This document shows, piece by piece, positions 35,650-44,715 of a stretch of DNA of 64,000 nucleotides (its first letter is position 1; each line of letters starts with the position of its first letter). Below the pieces are notes generated by a model that was not told the origin of the DNA, searched no databases, and saw nothing but the letters and a program-made list of their open reading frames with translations. Source of the DNA: an uncultured Clostridia bacterium (lineage in GTDB: Bacteria; Bacillota; Clostridia; UMGS1883); NCBI GenBank assembly GCA_934454525.1, contig CAKSFM010000014.1:1-64000 (forward strand), in the 5' to 3' direction. A program made the position numbers and the translations under genes.

Positions 35650-36438
35650 ATGGCTCTGAAAAGATATTTTTTCTATGAGAACAGGGAAAATGAAATTTTT
35701 GTCGCAAAGGTGCTGGCATTCAATGCGCATCTGCATGAAAAGGTTGAACTTGTATATATGCTGAACGGAAGCAGCACGGCAGTTGTAAACGGACGCGAAT
35801 TTATAATAGGGGAGAGTGACTTTCTTGTTGTGCTGCCGAACTGTGTGCATTGCTATTACAACGATTCCCCCGGAAGCAGACCGATTGTTGCCATAATATC
35901 GGCGGACAGTGTGCCTGCACTGAGAGCGGAACTTACACAGAAAAGCGCCGTTAATCCGGCCGGTCATGATGAAAACGGAGAAATCGGGCGCTTGCTGGAA
36001 GCCGCAGCACATTGCGGCGGAAAATACGCCGAAGAAAAAAAGCGCGGCTTATTGCTTGCCGCACTTGCGATGATGCTTGAAAAAATCGAGCTGACAAATG
36101 AAAAAAACAGCTTCGGAGGCTCCGTTGCAGATATACTTGAATACTGCGAAAAGAACTTCCGAAACGATATAACCGCCGAACAAATGGCGCGGGAACTGCA
36201 TCTCGGAAAAACCTATATTTCACGCCTGTTCGGCAAAAAGCTGCGTATGAGCTTTCGCAGCTATATTAATTCCCTGCGGCTTGCCGAAGCGGTGAAGCTT
36301 CTTGAGGAGAGTGACAGCAGTATGACGGAAATTGCTTCCGAATCAGGCTTCGAAACTATCAGAACGTTCAACCGCTGCTTTAAAAATCAGGTCGGGATGA
36401 CTCCGTTTGAATACAGAAAACTGTCACGAATGAAGTGA
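35650..36438 (+). CDS. AraC-family transcriptional regulator
   Basis: The 262-residue protein has an N-terminal cupin (FNAHLHEKVELVYMLNGSST, then DFLVVLPNCVHCY) and two C-terminal helix-turn-helices (MARELHLGKTYISRLFGKKL and MTEIASESGFETIRTFNRCF). The start follows ACAGGAGGG. It ends 15 bases inside the convergent regulator gene. The target is unknown; context suggests carbohydrate control. Confidence 0.88.
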   Translation: MALKRYFFYENRENEIFVAKVLAFNAHLHEKVELVYMLNGSSTAVVNGREFIIGESDFLVVLPNCVHCYYNDSPGSRPIVAIISADSVPALRAELTQKSAVNPAGHDENGEIGRLLEAAAHCGGKYAEEKKRGLLLAALAMMLEKIELTNEKNSFGGSVADILEYCEKNFRNDITAEQMARELHLGKTYISRLFGKKLRMSFRSYINSLRLAEAVKLLEESDSSMTEIASESGFETIRTFNRCFKNQVGMTPFEYRKLSRMK

Positions 36439-37239
36439 GCGGACGTATTCTTTGGGCGACATGCCTTTTATGCGTCTGAACATTTTTATAAAATAGCTTA
36501 AATCATTAAATCCGCAGCTGTATGCGGTTTCGGTAACTCCTGCATTTTCGGAAAGCATTTCGCAGGCTATATTTATCCTGTAGGTGTTAATATAGTCGAA
36601 AGGAGTTTTCTGAGTCATTTGTTTAAAGAACCGGCAGAAATAATTCGGCGACATTCCGCAGCTTTCCGCAAGCTCGGAAAGAGTGAATTGTGTGCTGTAA
36701 TTTTCTTCAATCAGCGTAAGCGCTGATTTTATTTTTTCAAACTTACCGTTTTTTGGCATATGCACACCGCTGCCGCGGCAGGCTGCCGCAATTTCGGAAA
36801 GCAGAAAATATATGCCGCTTAAAAAGCGGAATTCGAAGCCGTTTCCGCGTTCGGAAAGCGCATTGAAAATGCTGTCAATTGTTTTGCTGTTTTTGTAAAA
36901 CACACTTTGGGTAACGCAGCTTTTAACAATTGATCTGCACTGGCGGCTCACATAAATAAGACTCGGCGAGAAAACAATACATTCATAAACGCACCCGAAT
37001 GCCGCCGCCCCGTGGACAATCCCTCCCGGAATCAAAACTGCGTCGCCGCCGGAAAAATCATATTCATTTTCATTGAGATAAAGCGTCATATTCCCCGAAA
37101 GAATACGGATAAGCTCAAATTCCCTGTGCCAGTGCATCTGCATCTGATAGCGCGGATGAGCCGAATCTATGTGATACAGCTCAGCCTGAAAATCCGGTGT
37201 TCCGCGCTGCATAGCCTCATGATATGACGAACCGTTCAT
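36424..37239 (-). CDS. AraC-family transcriptional regulator
   Basis: The 271-residue protein has a cupin sensor (QMQMHWHREFELIRILSGNM, then DAVLIPGGIVHG) and C-terminal helix-turn-helices (LSELAESCGMSPNYFCRFFK, then VTETAYSCGFNDLSYFIKMF). Its start overlaps the sugar kinase stop by four bases, so it is the third gene of the operon regulator-kinase-regulator. Confidence 0.88.
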   Translation of the reverse strand: MNGSSYHEAMQRGTPDFQAELYHIDSAHPRYQMQMHWHREFELIRILSGNMTLYLNENEYDFSGGDAVLIPGGIVHGAAAFGCVYECIVFSPSLIYVSRQCRSIVKSCVTQSVFYKNSKTIDSIFNALSERGNGFEFRFLSGIYFLLSEIAAACRGSGVHMPKNGKFEKIKSALTLIEENYSTQFTLSELAESCGMSPNYFCRFFKQMTQKTPFDYINTYRINIACEMLSENAGVTETAYSCGFNDLSYFIKMFRRIKGMSPKEYVRSLHS

Positions 37240-38168
37240 TTTTCACCAACCTCACATTCACACAGCGTTGTTTCGCCGTATATCCGATAAATCGTTTCCC
37301 TGCCGGGAATATCCGTGCCGCTCTCGGTGCATGCAGCCGTTCCGCAGGCAGCGGCAAAGCGCACACATTCCGAAAGCCGTGCGCCGCGCGAATATGCACC
37401 GATGAAGCCGGCAACAGTGCTGTCACCTGCGCCTATCGTGGATTTGACGGAAACCTGCGGAACTTCAATCCGCAGCAGCTCTCCTCCGCCGGAAAAAACG
37501 CAGCCGCGGCTGCCTAATGAAAGCATAACGTTTTCTATTCCGCTTTTGTGCAGCATTTCGGCACAGCGCAGTTCATCACCGGGAGAGGATATGCACTGAA
37601 AACCAGACAGCTCCTGCTCATTCGGCTTAATAAACCAAGGCTTTATACGGATAAGCTCTTCCGCGGAAAAGGAATTTGAATCGAGCGATAAAAGCGCGCC
37701 GCTGCTTTGCAGTCTTTCAAAAAAACGCAGCACGGCGCTTTTTTCAATTCCGCGCGGAAGTCTGCCGGAAAAGGCAATGATTGTGCCGCTTCCGGAGCGG
37801 CTGAGAATATAATCGCTTATCTCGGAAAAAAGCTCCGGACTTACCGAAAAACTGTCGGCACTTATGCGCGTTTCCTTTGCTCCGGGTGAATGAACGGTTA
37901 TATTTTCACGTATAGCTCCGTCCGTATAGAATTTTTTGCAGCGGTAATTTTTTAAAAATTCTTCAAAATAAGCAGCGTTTTCGCGCCCGAGAACAATGCA
38001 TGCTTCATTTGAAACAGATATTTCATTGAGCATTTTTGAAATATTTATCCCCTTTCCGCCGCACATGCGAAAAACGCTGTCCGCATAATTTTCGGCGAAC
38101 GGAGCAAAATCCGTTACCGTGCAATGTATGTCATAAGCGGGATTCAGCGTTACCGTAATTATATTCAT
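37236..38168 (-). CDS. PfkB-family sugar-phosphate kinase (1-phosphofructokinase/tagatose-6-phosphate kinase type)
   Basis: The 310-residue kinase starts with TLNPAYDIHCTVTDF and has the GGKGINISKML substrate block, LSLGSRGCVF, and the PfkB signature GAGDSTVAGFIGAYSRG, where the catalytic D lies. It resembles FruK/LacC more than ribokinase. The substrate is probably a phosphorylated hexose. It is wedged between two AraC regulators with 4-base overlaps on both sides. Confidence 0.85.
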   Translation of the reverse strand: MNIITVTLNPAYDIHCTVTDFAPFAENYADSVFRMCGGKGINISKMLNEISVSNEACIVLGRENAAYFEEFLKNYRCKKFYTDGAIRENITVHSPGAKETRISADSFSVSPELFSEISDYILSRSGSGTIIAFSGRLPRGIEKSAVLRFFERLQSSGALLSLDSNSFSAEELIRIKPWFIKPNEQELSGFQCISSPGDELRCAEMLHKSGIENVMLSLGSRGCVFSGGGELLRIEVPQVSVKSTIGAGDSTVAGFIGAYSRGARLSECVRFAAACGTAACTESGTDIPGRETIYRIYGETTLCECEVGEK

Positions 38169-39052
38169 GATTCAACCCCCTCAAAATGGACGAGCGCCTT
38201 AACAGACCGGGCATATTCTGCCGGACTCATACCTGTGTGTTTTTTAAAGCTGCCCGAAAAGTAGAAAACCGTGCTGTAACCCAAAAGCTCGGAAATCCCC
38301 GTGATATTGTAATTATTCTCTCGCAGATATTCCTTTGCTTTTTCGACTTTAAGCCGGTTAAAATATTCAATCACACCGCAGCCGGCATTTTCGCGAAAAA
38401 GCTTTTTCAGGGATGGCACACTTATATTGACGGCGGCAGCAACATCGGATATATACAGCTTTTCCGAAAGATGTGCGTCCATAAAGTCAGCGGCGGCGGC
38501 AAAGGTTGAATTATCACCGATATATCGGATCGCTGGCTGCACTCCGGAACGAGGCCGATGAAAAAAACCGATAAGAAATTCCGTCAGATAAAGGCGAATA
38601 AGCTGCTGCGAACATTCGCTGCCACTGCGTACAACAAGTTTTTCGGTATAGAAATCGTCAAGCGGAGAGGAAAATGCCGAAATGCTTTCATTTATGATTT
38701 TAGAAAGCAGAATTTTCTGAAAGTTACCGACTTTCATTACGGCAGAGGTAAAAAAATCCTCGTATTTCCCATGCATGGAAAAGGATATAATAACAACGTT
38801 TGCCGCATGCCTGCCGTTGGCTTTTATGTTGTGCCATTCATTCGGACTGTGAAAAATAATTTCACCGCGGTGCAGCGGAGTTTCTCCGCTGTTTGTAATG
38901 GCAGTGATTTCCCCTTTATCAACATAGACAAGCTCCCAAAAGTCGTGACTTTCTCCGCTGAAAATAAAGTCCTTGTTATATTCAAAATAGTGTACCGTCA
39001 CGATTGAATCAATGCTTATTGCTTCCTCCATAACGGTTTTATGATATGCCAT
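38165..39052 (-). CDS. AraC-family transcriptional regulator
   Basis: The 295-residue protein has a cupin domain (HDFWELVYVDKGEITAI, then EIIFHSPNEWHN) and C-terminal helix-turn-helices ending LLGYSTVFYFSGSFKKHTG. ATG 39052 follows GGGGTGAT. It is the first gene of the three-gene minus-strand operon and diverges from nagA. The close match to the regulator at 33466 points to a duplicated regulatory module. Confidence 0.88.
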   Translation of the reverse strand: MAYHKTVMEEAISIDSIVTVHYFEYNKDFIFSGESHDFWELVYVDKGEITAITNSGETPLHRGEIIFHSPNEWHNIKANGRHAANVVIISFSMHGKYEDFFTSAVMKVGNFQKILLSKIINESISAFSSPLDDFYTEKLVVRSGSECSQQLIRLYLTEFLIGFFHRPRSGVQPAIRYIGDNSTFAAAADFMDAHLSEKLYISDVAAAVNISVPSLKKLFRENAGCGVIEYFNRLKVEKAKEYLRENNYNITGISELLGYSTVFYFSGSFKKHTGMSPAEYARSVKALVHFEGVES

Positions 39053-39175
39053 GCGTATCACCCCATAAATTTATTATAATGTATTTATCCGATTTTGTAA
39101 ATAGTTTATCTTATTTTGTATGGAAATTGGTTAAAAGCAGTGATATTCTTATGTCATGAAAGGGGAGCGGCGGCA

Positions 39176-40327
39176 ATGAAAGCATTGACAAACGGCATAA
39201 TTGTAACGGAAAATCAGATGATATACGGAAAAACACTGGTTTATGATGATAAAATAGCGGAGATTACATCGGATTTTGAGCCGTCGGGGGAGGACGAGGT
39301 GACAGATGTCTGCGGAAATATGATAACTGCAGGTCTTGTAGATTTGCATATTCACGGATACGCAGGGTTTGACACGTCCGACGGAAACGCGGAGGATATA
39401 AAGAAAATGGCGCTTCTCCTTGCGCAGAACGGCGTAACCTCATGGTGTCCCACAACGATGACGGTTTCGCAGACCGAGATTCTAAAAGCGTTTGACGCTG
39501 TTCGCGCGGCAAAGGCCGACATTGACAGCGGTGCGGCACATGGTGCACGAATCCTTGGCGTGAACTGTGAGGGACCGTTCATTTCCCCAAACAAAAAGGG
39601 CGCACAGGACGGAAAATATATTTTGCCGCCGAGCGCCGATTTCGTGATAAAAAACAGCGATATCATAAAGCTTGTGACAATTGCCCCGGAAGTGGACGAT
39701 GATTGCCGCGAGATAAAGAAAATTGCAGAAAACACGGATGTTGTAATTTCGATGGGACACACGGAAGCAACGCTTGAGCAGGCACGTCTTGCAATTGACA
39801 GCGGAGCGCGCCATGTGACGCATCTATACAACGCAATGCCGCGCCTTGACCACCGCGCGCCGGGACTTATCGGTGCGGTTATGACGGACAGGCGCGTGAG
39901 CTGCGAAATGATTGCCGACACATTTCATATAAATCCCGCGCTTTTTGAAATGACGGCGCAGCTTAAAGGCGATAAGCTTGTGCTTATAACGGATTGTATG
40001 CGCGCCGGAGGAATGCCGGACGGAAACTACACCCTCGGCGGTCAGCCCGTTACGGTGCACGGTGTTGAATGCCGCCTTGAGGACGGAACGATTGCAGGGA
40101 GCGTACTTAAGCTTAACTGCGCCGTGCGCAACCTTAAAAACAACACAAAACTTCCGTTGTGGAAAGCAATTAACGCAGCGTCACTTAATGCTGCCGCTTC
40201 CATAGGGGAAAGCGGACGCATCGGAAGCATTGAAAAAGGAAAATGTGCCGATTTTGCCGTTGTGGATAAGGACTTTAACGTTAAGATGACGGTTGTCGGC
40301 GGTGAAACCGTTTATAATATATTGTAG
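39176..40327 (+). CDS. nagA: N-acetylglucosamine-6-phosphate deacetylase
   Basis: The 383-residue amidohydrolase removes acetate from GlcNAc-6-phosphate, feeding amino sugars into glycolysis. Metal-site blocks are GLVDLHIHGYAGFD, NCEGPFISPNKKGA with the family E, MGHTEATLEQA, HLYNAMPRLDHRAPG and ITDCMRAGGMPDG. ATG 39176 follows AAGGGGAG. There is no nagB nearby. The divergent regulator at 38165-39052 is a plausible controller. Confidence 0.94.
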   Translation: MKALTNGIIVTENQMIYGKTLVYDDKIAEITSDFEPSGEDEVTDVCGNMITAGLVDLHIHGYAGFDTSDGNAEDIKKMALLLAQNGVTSWCPTTMTVSQTEILKAFDAVRAAKADIDSGAAHGARILGVNCEGPFISPNKKGAQDGKYILPPSADFVIKNSDIIKLVTIAPEVDDDCREIKKIAENTDVVISMGHTEATLEQARLAIDSGARHVTHLYNAMPRLDHRAPGLIGAVMTDRRVSCEMIADTFHINPALFEMTAQLKGDKLVLITDCMRAGGMPDGNYTLGGQPVTVHGVECRLEDGTIAGSVLKLNCAVRNLKNNTKLPLWKAINAASLNAAASIGESGRIGSIEKGKCADFAVVDKDFNVKMTVVGGETVYNIL

Positions 40328-40356
40328 AACTGATTCTGATTCTGTGTAAAACAAGA

Positions 40357-40390
40357 GCTGCGGCAAAATGAAATCACATTTTGCCGCAGC
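40357..40390. terminator. Bidirectional terminator between nagA and ileS
   Basis: A perfect 14-bp stem (GCTGCGGCAAAATG and complement) with a 6-base loop is followed by CTTTTGC on the plus strand and by CTTGTTTT on the minus strand. Confidence 0.85.
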
Positions 40391-40404
40391 CTTTTGCTAA
40401 ATTT

Positions 40405-43400
40405 TTATTCCTTTGTAACTCCGAGGAATACTTTTTCTCCGTTTATATTCCATTCCTTGGAGTTATCGCACTTCTTGCCGTCAAATATACTGACTGCAAG
40501 AACCTCGTCCTTGATTTCATCCGCATTTTTTTCGATGATTGCGCTGATTTTTTCGTTTCCGTCAACGTAAACGCTGATGTGATCCATAACTTCAAATCCC
40601 GAATCCTTACGCATTGTCTGAAGCTTGCTGATGATTTCGCGCACGAAACCCTCTTCGATAAGCTCATCTGAAAGCCTTGTGTCGAGAACGACCGTTATGC
40701 CGAAATCGCTTTCGGACGCAAAACCCTCAACCTGCGCCGCGTCAATAAGCAAATCATCGCGCGTCAGCTCAACTGTTTCACCGTCACATTCAAATGTGAG
40801 TGCGCCCTTTGATTCAAGTTCATCCATTGCTGCGTTTCCGTCAAGCTCCGAAAGATATGTGCGGATTGCGCCGAGGTGCTTTCCGTATTTCGGACCGACG
40901 GTTTTAAGCTGCGGCTTAAAGCTGTAGGTGGTGCATGCGCGCACGTTATCGGTGAATTCAACGTCCTTGATGTTCAGCTCATCTGCTATGATATCTTTAT
41001 AGAGGCCGTCAAGCTCATGCTCCGCCTTAACATACATTTTGCCGATTGGCTGGCGGTTTTTGATATTTGCGGCATTTCTGCATGCACGTCCGAGAACAAC
41101 AATGTCAAGAACTTCTTCCATTTTGTCCTCAAGCTGCCTGTCAATTTTAGACTCGTCATATTTCGGAAAATCGCACAGATGAACACTTATCGGAGCATTT
41201 TTATCAATGCTGCAAACAAGATTTCTGTAAATATCCTCCGTCATAAAAGGAATCATCGGCGCTGCAACCTTTGCAAGCGTTACAAGAGCGGTATAAAGCG
41301 TCATATACGCATTGATTTTATCCTGCGTCATTTCCTTGCCCCAGAAGCGCTCGCGGCTGCGGCGGACATACCAGTTGCTCAGCTCGTCGGTAAATTCCTG
41401 AATACTTCTCGCAGTTTCCGTTATCTTATATGCGGCAAGATTTTCGTCAACCGTTTTAACCAGTGTGTTCAGCTTGGAAATAAGCCATTTATCCATAACG
41501 CTCAGGCTGTCGTAGTCAAGCGTGTGCTTCGTTGCGTCAAATTCGTCAATGTTTGCGTAAAGCACGAAGAACGCATATGTGTTCCAAAGTGTACCCATAA
41601 ACTTGCGCTGCCCTTCAGAAACTGCCTTATCATGGAATCTGTTCGGCAGCCATGGTGCGCTGTTTGAGTAGAAATACCAGCGGATTGCGTCAGCACCGTG
41701 CTTTTCAAGCGCGTCAAACGGATCAACGGCATTGCCCTTTGATTTTGACATTTTCTGCCCGTTTTCATCCTGTACGTGACCGAGAACGATAACGTTCTTA
41801 TAAGGCGCTTTGTTAAAGATAAGCGTTGAAATCGCAAGCAGGGAATAGAACCAGCCGCGCGTCTGGTCAACGGCTTCACTGATGAAGTCCGCAGGGAAAT
41901 TCTCCTTGAATATTTCCTCATTTTCAAAGGGATAATGCCACTGTGCAAAAGGCATTGACCCCGAATCGAACCAGCAGTCGATAACCTCCTTGGTGCGATG
42001 CATTGTGCCGCCGCACTCGGGGCATTTGATTGTCACTTCGTCTATATACGGGCGGTGAAGCTCAATATTTTCCGGGCAGTTGTCGGACATTTCGCGCAGC
42101 TCGGCAATCGAGCCTATGCTATGGCGGTGTCCGCAGTCACAAATCCAGATATTGAGCGGAGTTCCCCAGTAGCGGTCACGGCTTACGCCCCAATCCTGAA
42201 CGTTTTTTAGCCAATCTCCGAAGCGTCCTTTACCGATGCTTGCCGGAATCCAGTTGATTGTGTCATTGTTTCTGATAAGGTCATCACGCACCGCCGTCAT
42301 TTTTATAAACCATGAGTCGCGCGCATAGTATATGAGCGGTGTGTCGCAGCGCCAGCAGAACGGATACGAATGTTCAAACGGGAGTGCGGCATATAAAAGT
42401 CCGCTTTCTGCCAAAGCTTTGAAAACCTCTTTGTCCGCATCCTTGCAGAACATTCCCGCCCATGGCGTTTCTTTTGTCATTTCACCCTTTGAATCAACAA
42501 GCTGAACAAAGGGAAGATCGTAATTTCTGCCAACGCGTGAGTCGTCCTCACCAAATGCCGGCGCAATGTGAACAATTCCCGTACCGTCCGTAAGCGTTAC
42601 ATAATCATCGCACACAACATAATAAGCCTTTTTGTCGGGATGAACAAAATCAAACAGCGGAACATACTCGGTATACTCAAGCTCTTTTCCTGTGTATTCT
42701 GCAAGAACTGAATACTCTCCCTCAATAACTGACGGAATAAGCGCCTCTGCAAGAACATAGATATTTCCCTCATTATTAATCTTAACATATTTCTCGTTCG
42801 GATTTACGCAGAGAGCAACGTTTGACGGAAGCGTCCACGGCGTTGTTGTCCATGCAAGGAAATATTCATCCTCTGTTCCTTTTATACGGAATTTGGCAAT
42901 GGCGCTCTTTTCCTTAACGTCCTTATACCCCTGCGCAACCTCATGACTTGAAAGAGGTGTTCCGCAGCGCGGGCAGTAAGGCACAATTTTGTATCCTTTG
43001 TAGAGAAGACCCTTTTCCCAAATCTTTTTCAGTGCCCACCATTCGGATTCAATAAAGTTATTATCGTAGGTAACATAAGGGTTGTCCATATCTGCCCAAA
43101 AGCCGACAGTCTGTGAAAAGTCCTCCCACATACCTTTATATTTCCAAACGCTTTCCTTACATTTTTTGATGAAAGGCTCAAGTCCGTACTGTTCGATCTG
43201 TTCCTTGCCGTCCAGACCGAGAAGCTTTTCAACCTCAAGCTCAACCGGAAGCCCGTGCGTGTCCCAGCCTGCCTTGCGGATGACCTTGCTGCCTTTCATT
43301 GCGTGATAACGCGGAATCATGTCTTTTATAACGCGCGTCAGCACATGGCCGATGTGCGGCTTTCCGTTAGCCGTCGGCGGACCGTCATAAAATGTGTAGC

Positions 43401-43518
43401 AATCTCCGCCTGCGCGGTCATCAATGCTCTTTTCGAAAATTTTGTTGTCGCGCCAGAATTTCCCGATTTTCTTTTCGCGTTCAACAAAGTTCAGGTTTGC
43501 GTCGACCTTGTTATACAT
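40405..43518 (-). CDS. ileS: Isoleucyl-tRNA synthetase, long (type 2) form
   Basis: The 1037-residue class I synthetase has PHIGHVLTR (HIGH) near residue 57 and KMSKSKGNAVDP (KMSKS) near 600. The editing domain lies between them (AWTTTPWTLPSNVALCVNP). Length and the extended C-terminus fit the eukaryote-like type 2 group common in Clostridia, which includes mupirocin-resistant enzymes; resistance is not shown here. A T-box leader regulates it. Confidence 0.96.
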   Translation of the reverse strand: MYNKVDANLNFVEREKKIGKFWRDNKIFEKSIDDRAGGDCYTFYDGPPTANGKPHIGHVLTRVIKDMIPRYHAMKGSKVIRKAGWDTHGLPVELEVEKLLGLDGKEQIEQYGLEPFIKKCKESVWKYKGMWEDFSQTVGFWADMDNPYVTYDNNFIESEWWALKKIWEKGLLYKGYKIVPYCPRCGTPLSSHEVAQGYKDVKEKSAIAKFRIKGTEDEYFLAWTTTPWTLPSNVALCVNPNEKYVKINNEGNIYVLAEALIPSVIEGEYSVLAEYTGKELEYTEYVPLFDFVHPDKKAYYVVCDDYVTLTDGTGIVHIAPAFGEDDSRVGRNYDLPFVQLVDSKGEMTKETPWAGMFCKDADKEVFKALAESGLLYAALPFEHSYPFCWRCDTPLIYYARDSWFIKMTAVRDDLIRNNDTINWIPASIGKGRFGDWLKNVQDWGVSRDRYWGTPLNIWICDCGHRHSIGSIAELREMSDNCPENIELHRPYIDEVTIKCPECGGTMHRTKEVIDCWFDSGSMPFAQWHYPFENEEIFKENFPADFISEAVDQTRGWFYSLLAISTLIFNKAPYKNVIVLGHVQDENGQKMSKSKGNAVDPFDALEKHGADAIRWYFYSNSAPWLPNRFHDKAVSEGQRKFMGTLWNTYAFFVLYANIDEFDATKHTLDYDSLSVMDKWLISKLNTLVKTVDENLAAYKITETARSIQEFTDELSNWYVRRSRERFWGKEMTQDKINAYMTLYTALVTLAKVAAPMIPFMTEDIYRNLVCSIDKNAPISVHLCDFPKYDESKIDRQLEDKMEEVLDIVVLGRACRNAANIKNRQPIGKMYVKAEHELDGLYKDIIADELNIKDVEFTDNVRACTTYSFKPQLKTVGPKYGKHLGAIRTYLSELDGNAAMDELESKGALTFECDGETVELTRDDLLIDAAQVEGFASESDFGITVVLDTRLSDELIEEGFVREIISKLQTMRKDSGFEVMDHISVYVDGNEKISAIIEKNADEIKDEVLAVSIFDGKKCDNSKEWNINGEKVFLGVTKE

Positions 43519-43544
43519 ATTAAAACCTCCCGATTATAATTTTC

Positions 43545-43790
43545 GTGATAAAAACAAAAGCAGCCTCCCCCCACCAATATAGGACGAAACTGCCAAACCA
43601 CCTAATCAGCATACCAACATATGCGTTCCCTTAACGGAGAAACTGCCCGGCACCGGTTACTGAAGCTTTCGCCGGCGCGGCTCGGAAGTGATTTTCGGCA
43701 AAAGGTACTCCGCTTCGGGCTCGCACCATCCCCGAATCGCTCATGCGTTTTGCATATGCCTACTCTCTTCGTCACAGCCTTTATATGTTT
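43545..43790 (-). promoter_or_regulatory. T-box riboswitch leader of ileS, specifier probably AUC (Ile)
   Basis: Reading the minus strand, stem I contains AGAGAGTAGG and the conserved GGGGATGGTGCGAGCCCG loop, then GCCGAAAATCACTTCCGAGC in which AUC is the likely isoleucine specifier. Downstream a variant of the T-box proper, TTAGGTGGTTTGGCAG, can pair with the acceptor end of uncharged tRNA-Ile. A GC-rich stem ending in CTGCTTTTGTTTTT before the ribosome site acts as terminator. Boundaries are approximate. Confidence 0.8.
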
Positions 43791-43796
43791 TTATAT

Positions 43797-43825
43797 ATTA
43801 TACAACTCTTTTCATTTATTGTCAA
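43797..43825 (-). promoter_or_regulatory. Promoter of the ileS T-box transcript
   Basis: On the minus strand TTGACA and TATAAT are 17 bases apart, both perfect. Confidence 0.9.
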
Positions 43826-43904
43826 TAGGTTTTTGCTTAAAATTTCTATGAGTGCGCCCGATTGTATCATAACAAGAAAAAATATATTTTTTTGAAAAAA
43901 AGGG

Positions 43905-43933
43905 TTGACAAAATCACTTTAATAGTCTATAAT
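43905..43933 (+). promoter_or_regulatory. Promoter of the tRNA operon
   Basis: TTGACA and TATAAT with a 17-base spacer, both perfect, lie 55 bases before the first tRNA. Confidence 0.9.
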
Positions 43934-43988
43934 AGGACAAGTCAGCGGATCACAGCAGTGATGTGAAGACCGGATGACTAATTTATCC

Positions 43989-44065
43989 GGCCCGGTAGTT
44001 CAGTTGGTTAGAACGCCAGCCTGTCACGCTGGAGGTCAAGGGTTCGAACCCCTTTCGGGTCGCCA
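43989..44065 (+). tRNA. tRNA-Asp (anticodon GTC)
   Basis: The 77-nt gene folds into a full cloverleaf: acceptor GGCCCGG with TCGGGTC (two G-U), anticodon loop CTGTCAC, T-arm AAGGG-TTCGAAC-CCCTT, and an encoded CCA end. Confidence 0.95.
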
Positions 44066-44067
44066 AT

Positions 44068-44143
44068 GCTGCCCTAGCTCAGCAGGCAGAGCACTTCCTT
44101 GGTAAGGAAGAGGTCGGCAGTTCGAATCTGCTGGGCAGCTCCA
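44068..44143 (+). tRNA. tRNA-Thr (anticodon GGT)
   Basis: The 76-nt gene has anticodon loop TTGGTAA between CTTCC and GGAAG, T-loop TTCGAAT, acceptor GCTGCCC with GGGCAGC, and an encoded CCA. It lies 2 bases after tRNA-Asp. Confidence 0.95.
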
Positions 44144-44148
44144 TATTT

Positions 44149-44224
44149 GTGCCATTAGCTCAGTTGGTAGAGCACCTGACTCTTAATCAGGGTGTCCAGG
44201 GTTCGAGTCCCTGATGGCGCACCA
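44149..44224 (+). tRNA. tRNA-Lys (anticodon CTT)
   Basis: The 76-nt gene has anticodon loop CTCTTAA between CCTGA and TCAGG, T-loop TTCGAGT, acceptor GTGCCAT with ATGGCGC, and an encoded CCA. It is the last tRNA of the operon and lies next to phage remains. Confidence 0.95.
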
Positions 44225-44231
44225 AAAGAAG

Positions 44232-44270
44232 AACCGCAGTATTTTCGGAAATTCCGATGATACTGCGGTT
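44232..44270 (+). terminator. Terminator of the tRNA operon
   Basis: AACCGCAGTA pairs with TACTGCGGTT and encloses an inner CGGAA/TTCCG-type stem; TTTTC follows. Confidence 0.75.
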
Positions 44271-44352
44271 TTCTCGTGTTTTTGAGCAATCATTGTTAAT
44301 CGTGAAAAGTCAAACAGAATCAATAAAAAGTTGTCAGAAAGTTGTCAGGTTT

Positions 44353-44605
44353 TCAGATAGTTTCTTTCGCGATTTTTTCGTTTATATTTTCTATTGTATT
44401 TGTCATATGTGATTCTCTGACATGGGTATAAATATTATGTGTAATGGAAATATCGGAATGCCCCATAATTGTTTGCGCGTCCTTTTCTGATATATTCCAT
44501 TCATAGAGCATCGTTGCATATGTGTGGCGCAACTGATGCGGTGTGGCGTTGATTCCTATTTTCTCGCAGTGCTTTACCCAATGTTCACGGAAGTAAGATT
44601 TATGC
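44353..44605 (-). pseudogene. Tyrosine-recombinase integrase, C-terminal fragment
   Basis: The frame contains the catalytic end of a phage-type integrase: WVKHCEKIGINATPHQLRHT (box II H-x-L-R-H), then MGHSDISITHNIYTHV with the second H and the nucleophilic Y. Roughly the last 80 residues survive. Upstream the frame runs into DNA that is coding on the other strand (a lysis-cassette gene), so the N-terminal 300 residues were lost at a deletion junction near 44600. It lies 130 bases from tRNA-Lys, a usual integration site. Confidence 0.8.
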
Positions 44606-44715
44606 AAATCGAGCGGACGTACCACATCGAGAGCATACTTGCGGAGTACGGCAACAGAATAAAGGTGTCGGAGCACCGTATCGAGGATTTGGAAAAGGAG
44701 AATCACCATGGATAA
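44602..44715 (+). pseudogene. Phage lysis-cassette small protein, C-terminal remnant
   Basis: About 37 codons (MQIERTYHIESILAEYGNRI and onward to LEKENHHG) form a heptad-like helix of the kind seen in phage XhlA/holin-accessory proteins before endolysin genes. It ends 8 bases inside the endolysin gene. The true N-terminus was lost at the integrase junction. Confidence 0.4.

Noticed and set aside
44149..44224. tRNA-Lys 3' end as the attachment site of the 10.6-kb island
   Set aside because: No second copy of the tRNA 3' sequence was found downstream; the tmRNA-end repeat fits better.
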